NCBI GenBank assembly: GCA_028824575.1
Contig: JAPPDN010001023.1
Location: 27,906 to 91,905, forward strand
Source: Candidatus Poribacteria bacterium
GTDB taxonomy: Bacteria; Poribacteria; WGA-4E; WGA-3G
Direction of reading: 5' to 3'
Length of the DNA: 64,000 nt
Shown here: positions 61,268 to 64,000 of the stretch, piece after piece
Layout of the letters: each line of letters begins with the position of its first letter
Position numbering within the stretch: position 1 is the stretch's first letter
The notes under the pieces: generated by a model
Seen by the model: only the letters and a program-made list of their open reading frames with translations
The model's database searches: none
What the model was told of the DNA's origin: nothing
Made by a program: the position numbers and the translations under genes

Positions 61268-62010
61268 AAGTAATTTTTCCATTGGCAGAACGTCGGTTTC
61301 CCTGTTTAAAGACGTGTACGCACCATACATTACAATCGCCACGCCCGTGTAAAGCGGGACCGACACTCGCCCATCTACTGGAACCGCTGTGTCAACTGCC
61401 GGTTTCCGAGTTTATTTTTCTTGTCAATTATCAGAGTCATGAGATTCGGTCTTACATAGACGCAAACCATAATGAGATGTCGGTTTCTTTCGTTGAACAA
61501 ACAGGGAACAAAGGATTAGGGTATACCGTGTCACTCGCGAGTGATTACGTTTCCAGGGAACCAGTGCTTATTGTAGACCCGGATGCCATGTTGGATATCG
61601 ACTGGGTGTCATTTTCCAAAAGCGAGTACTCAACAATTGCTGTTCGGCGGGTCATTGATGAAAGACCTTACGGGTTAGTAGAGCTCCGTGAGGGGCGGGT
61701 TGGGTGCTTGATTCAGAAACCGAGGCGGACCGATTTGATGCTTGCGGGCTGTTACTTCGTTCGTGAGAGTAAGATGCTATTTGAGTGTTTGCATGACTTA
61801 ATTCAAGCCGGACGGCGATGGCGCGGAGAGTATCAGCTCACAGATGCCCTCCAGAAGATGATAGAGCTCGGCGTGGAGATGCAGGTTCAAGAGGTGGAAT
61901 CGGTCGACCCAGAGCAAAGCCCCAGTGAATTGGGCAACTTTTTCGACACACACCTTCACCCTTTGAATGGTGTTTTGGGATTAAAACACGTCAAGGCACT
62001 CACTGCCTAA
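61264..62010 (+). CDS. Sugar-nucleotidyltransferase-like protein (RmlA superfamily, degenerate)
   Basis: The 248-aa protein starts MKVIFPLAERRFPCLKTCTH and has the GT-A nucleotidyltransferase layout: VSFVEQTGNKGLGYTVSLAS (about 80-99), PVLIVDPDAMLDIDWVSF (about 103-120, where L-N-G-D/D-x-D is expected) and YGLVELREGRVGCLIQKPRR. The usual N-terminal G-G-x-G-T-R loop is not visible (it reads L-A-E-R-R-F-P-C), so it may bind without catalysing or have an altered substrate. It is coupled to the sigma gene upstream and followed after 53 bp by a more canonical enzyme. Confidence 0.65.
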   Translation: MKVIFPLAERRFPCLKTCTHHTLQSPRPCKAGPTLAHLLEPLCQLPVSEFIFLVNYQSHEIRSYIDANHNEMSVSFVEQTGNKGLGYTVSLASDYVSREPVLIVDPDAMLDIDWVSFSKSEYSTIAVRRVIDERPYGLVELREGRVGCLIQKPRRTDLMLAGCYFVRESKMLFECLHDLIQAGRRWRGEYQLTDALQKMIELGVEMQVQEVESVDPEQSPSELGNFFDTHLHPLNGVLGLKHVKALTA

Positions 62011-62063
62011 AGAATAGGGTCTCCAGTCCGAAGATTTAGATGAGCCTTGAAGGAGAGATTGAG

Positions 62064-62762
62064 ATGCAAGCAATCATTTTATGTGGTGGACTCGCAACCC
62101 GATTAGGCGATACCACGAAAAGGGTCCCCAAGGTTCTGCTTGACATTGCAGACAAAACGGTACTGGAATGGCAGATCCGGTTGCTAAAAGATGCGAATGT
62201 TCAGGAAGTTATCTTAGCATCGGGGCACCTCCACGATGTCCTTTATGAGCACGTCGGCACGCATTATGCCGGTGTGCGGGTCGGCTACGCCAAAGAGGAG
62301 CAGCGCCTCGGCACCGGCGGCGCGATTCAGAATGCAATGCGATGGATCCACACATCCCCTTTTTTCGTCCTCAATGGCGACGTGCTGCTCGCTGATTTTT
62401 CGCCGCAGCAGCTGTTAGATCGGTTTCACGGTAACATGGTAGGACTGTTACTGAGTATCCGGGTCCCTGATATTCGCACTTACGGTGAAATCGTGTCGGA
62501 CAGCGAAGGGAGAATCACAGCCTTCCGAGAGAAACAGTCTGTCCATCGGGCAGGGTATATCAACAGCGGGGTCTACCTTTTCAATAAGAGCATTGCTGAC
62601 GCATTTCCCAACGATCGGGCGCGATTTTCGGTGGAACGAGATGTTTTTCCCAATGTCCGCGAGCTTTACACATTACAAGCGGATGCCGATTGGATTGACA
62701 TTGGGATTCCTGAGCGGCTGGCGTCCGCAAGACAGCATTTCCGAAACGGAGTCTTCCGATGA
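62064..62762 (+). CDS. Sugar-phosphate nucleotidyltransferase (HddC/GMP-like)
   Basis: The start at MQAIILCGGLATRLGDTTKR is set by GAAGGAGAG 8 nt upstream; an ATG 24 nt earlier lacks this. The 232-aa protein has GGLATRLGDTTKRVPKVLLD for NTP binding (about 8-27), LGTGGAIQNAM (about 82-92), FFVLNGDVLLADF (about 100-112) and YINSGVYLFNK (about 165-175). These match mannose-1- or heptose-1-phosphate guanylyltransferases of the HddC type. It probably makes an NDP-sugar for glycan synthesis. The exact sugar and base cannot be read. Confidence 0.85.
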   Translation: MQAIILCGGLATRLGDTTKRVPKVLLDIADKTVLEWQIRLLKDANVQEVILASGHLHDVLYEHVGTHYAGVRVGYAKEEQRLGTGGAIQNAMRWIHTSPFFVLNGDVLLADFSPQQLLDRFHGNMVGLLLSIRVPDIRTYGEIVSDSEGRITAFREKQSVHRAGYINSGVYLFNKSIADAFPNDRARFSVERDVFPNVRELYTLQADADWIDIGIPERLASARQHFRNGVFR

Positions 62763-62940
62763 TTTAGAGCCTCTGATATTCGCGGTGTTTTCGGTATTGA
62801 AAGCGTTACAGAGTTGGTTGACTGTCCGCTTCTGGAGGTGCCTCGTGCTTCTCTGGAGGCTGCCTGAGCGAACAACAAAGACACAGAATTCGATTAAGTG
62901 CCTGAGTAAATTTAAAGGCGATTCACTATAGGAGCCCCCA

Positions 62941-63678
62941 ATGTTAGAAACCCGAGACCTCACAAAAGTCTATAACGAGAGCGTTTTAGCCGTTAACAAA
63001 TTGAACCTAAAGGTAGATAACGGTGAAATCTATGTTGTCCTTGGTGCCAACGGTGCCGGCAAAAGCACGACGATGTCGATGCTCCTGAACTTCATCGAGC
63101 CGACGAGTGGCACTGCCTTGGTAGACGACATCGAGATTCCGAAGGTCCCTCTCGAAGCGAAAAAACATCTCGCCTACGTTTCCGAGAACGTCGAACTCTA
63201 TCGCAACTTCACTGCGCGACAAAACCTCTCCTACTTTGCGAAAATCGGTGGACGCAAGAAGGTATCCACTGCCGAACTCGAGGCGACTCTCGGACGCGTC
63301 GGCCTCCCTGAAGAGGCTTTTAAACGTCGCGTCAGGACCTTCTCGAAAGGAATGCGCCAACGTTTGGGAATCGCAGTCGCTATCATGAAGAACGCACAAG
63401 CCGTCCTCCTCGATGAACCGACTTCGGGGTTAGATCCGAAAGGGGGTGCCGATTTCCTAAATCTGCTCCGTGAACTCAAGGAAGAAGGCAAATCCATTTT
63501 TATGTCTACGCACGACATTTTCCGCGCCAAAGAGATCGCTGATAGAATCGGCATCCTGGTACAAGGCAACCTCGAACGCGAACTCACGCGTGAAGAAATT
63601 ATTAAAGAGGATCTTGAGGCACTCTACCTGCATTACGTCGCAGGATACGAACCCAAAGAAGACGCATCAAGGGGATAG
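62941..63678 (+). CDS. ABC transporter ATPase (ABC-2 exporter type)
   Basis: The 245-aa ATPase has Walker A (VLGANGAGKSTTM, about 34-46), signature FSKGMRQRLGIA (about 138-149), Walker B (AVLLDEPTSGLDP) and the H-loop MSTHDIF. It resembles ATPases of ABC-2 exporters with Nat/Gld-type permeases. An AGGAGCC site precedes the ATG. The next gene, cut by the window edge, may encode a partner. It could also serve the orphan permease at 51 kb. Confidence 0.88.
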   Translation: MLETRDLTKVYNESVLAVNKLNLKVDNGEIYVVLGANGAGKSTTMSMLLNFIEPTSGTALVDDIEIPKVPLEAKKHLAYVSENVELYRNFTARQNLSYFAKIGGRKKVSTAELEATLGRVGLPEEAFKRRVRTFSKGMRQRLGIAVAIMKNAQAVLLDEPTSGLDPKGGADFLNLLRELKEEGKSIFMSTHDIFRAKEIADRIGILVQGNLERELTREEIIKEDLEALYLHYVAGYEPKEDASRG

Positions 63679-63713
63679 CACCCACTGCTTAGAGATAGAA
63701 AGGTGGCAAAGAA

Positions 63714-64000
63714 ATGGAAAAAAAATGGAAGAATATCTCGTTGAACGCAAGAAAAGGAGAAACATACTTCCAATTCTTCAATCGTTTAGTCTTCAGGTTT
63801 TTTACGCTTGCGCTGATTTTCATGTGCACACCAGACATTCTACAGTCAATGGGCACGCAGGTTGTATTCGCTGACCCTGCTGAAACACTTCCCTCAGCTA
63901 ATGGCAGCAACGGAAAAACGAAAGAGGAACAGAGCCGCCAAATCCTGATAGAAATCGATCGCCTGAAGATGGAGTTGGCAGAAAATCTGATGAAAAAGAA
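63714..64000 (+). CDS. Membrane or exported protein, N-terminal part (runs off window)
   Basis: An ATG with AGGTGG upstream opens a frame with no stop to the window end (95 codons). It starts MEKKWKNISLNARKGETYFQ. A hydrophobic segment (about 24-40, LVFRFFTLALIFMCTPDI) suggests a signal anchor with cleavage possible after VFADP (about 54). A charged, helical region (KEEQSRQILIEIDRLKMELA) follows. It lies 35 bp downstream of the ABC ATPase on the same strand, so it is likely in the same operon. Its function is unknown. Confidence 0.7.
   Translation, partial: MEKKWKNISLNARKGETYFQFFNRLVFRFFTLALIFMCTPDILQSMGTQVVFADPAETLPSANGSNGKTKEEQSRQILIEIDRLKMELAENLMKK

Overview
The window looks like a contig of an uncultured, gene-poor-to-moderate, mid-GC bacterium of the Candidatus Poribacteria type. 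This is an inference from gene content, not proof: a membrane-anchored sigma-70/Asp-box propeller fusion, a phytanoyl-CoA-dioxygenase-like gene, a DUF5916 outer-membrane protein, FG-GAP/ASPIC proteins and many palindromic repeats. No rRNA, tRNA or CRISPR array was seen.

Layout. 1-2.6 kb: the 5' part of a GT4 glycosyltransferase, an IS605-like right end, a small coiled-coil membrane protein and decayed sequence. 2.6-4.8 kb: a plasmid-like module on the minus strand (parA, a ribbon-helix-helix partner, a tyrosine recombinase), with repeats upstream of parA and a second, broken parA. 4.8-15.7 kb: a complete five-gene enediyne warhead cassette, all on the minus strand and read UnbL-UnbV-UnbU-PksE-thioesterase, with ATGA overlaps at two junctions. 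A transposase fossil abuts its 5' end. 16-38 kb: an outer-membrane DUF5916 protein, a GT-C membrane glycosyltransferase, a three-gene ABC-2 exporter, GT4 and GT2 glycosyltransferases, a secreted metallophosphoesterase and an uncharacterised nucleotidyltransferase. These are followed by an unusual set: two CYTH-like proteins, a fold-III PLP decarboxylase, a PEP-synthase/rifampin-phosphotransferase-like enzyme, a DUF899 protein, a PhyH oxygenase, a methyltransferase and a DUF2156 acyltransferase-like protein. IS630 and IS3 fossils lie among them. 38-44 kb: a HEAT-repeat protein, a decayed plasmid primase-like gene, an intact phosphomannomutase and a third parA fossil.

44-56 kb holds what I consider the most novel system. 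Two small peptides (64 and 90 aa) share a leader of the form F-x-x-S-E-x-G-x-V-G-x-K followed by a hydrophobic stretch, which resembles a class III (Flp) prepilin leader with Lys in place of the usual Glu. They occur with an A24 prepilin-peptidase-like protein, two GT4 glycosyltransferases carrying PqqD-like N-terminal domains, a transglutaminase-like secreted protein, a repeat-containing exported protein and an ABC-2 permease. The working inference is a modified, exported peptide system. An integrated plasmid remnant (a Rep-like gene, three 21-bp iteron-like repeats, and an element shared with the primase locus) lies inside this stretch.

56-64 kb: the sigma/propeller fusion, a small HTH protein flanked by two 134-bp MITE copies, an ECF sigma factor overlapping a nucleotidyltransferase, a second nucleotidyltransferase, an ABC ATPase and the start of a further gene. 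Four copies of a motif ATGCACCC-N14-TGTGTC with invariant spacing precede the sigma genes, the small HTH gene and the 64-aa peptide gene. It is the best candidate for a shared promoter.
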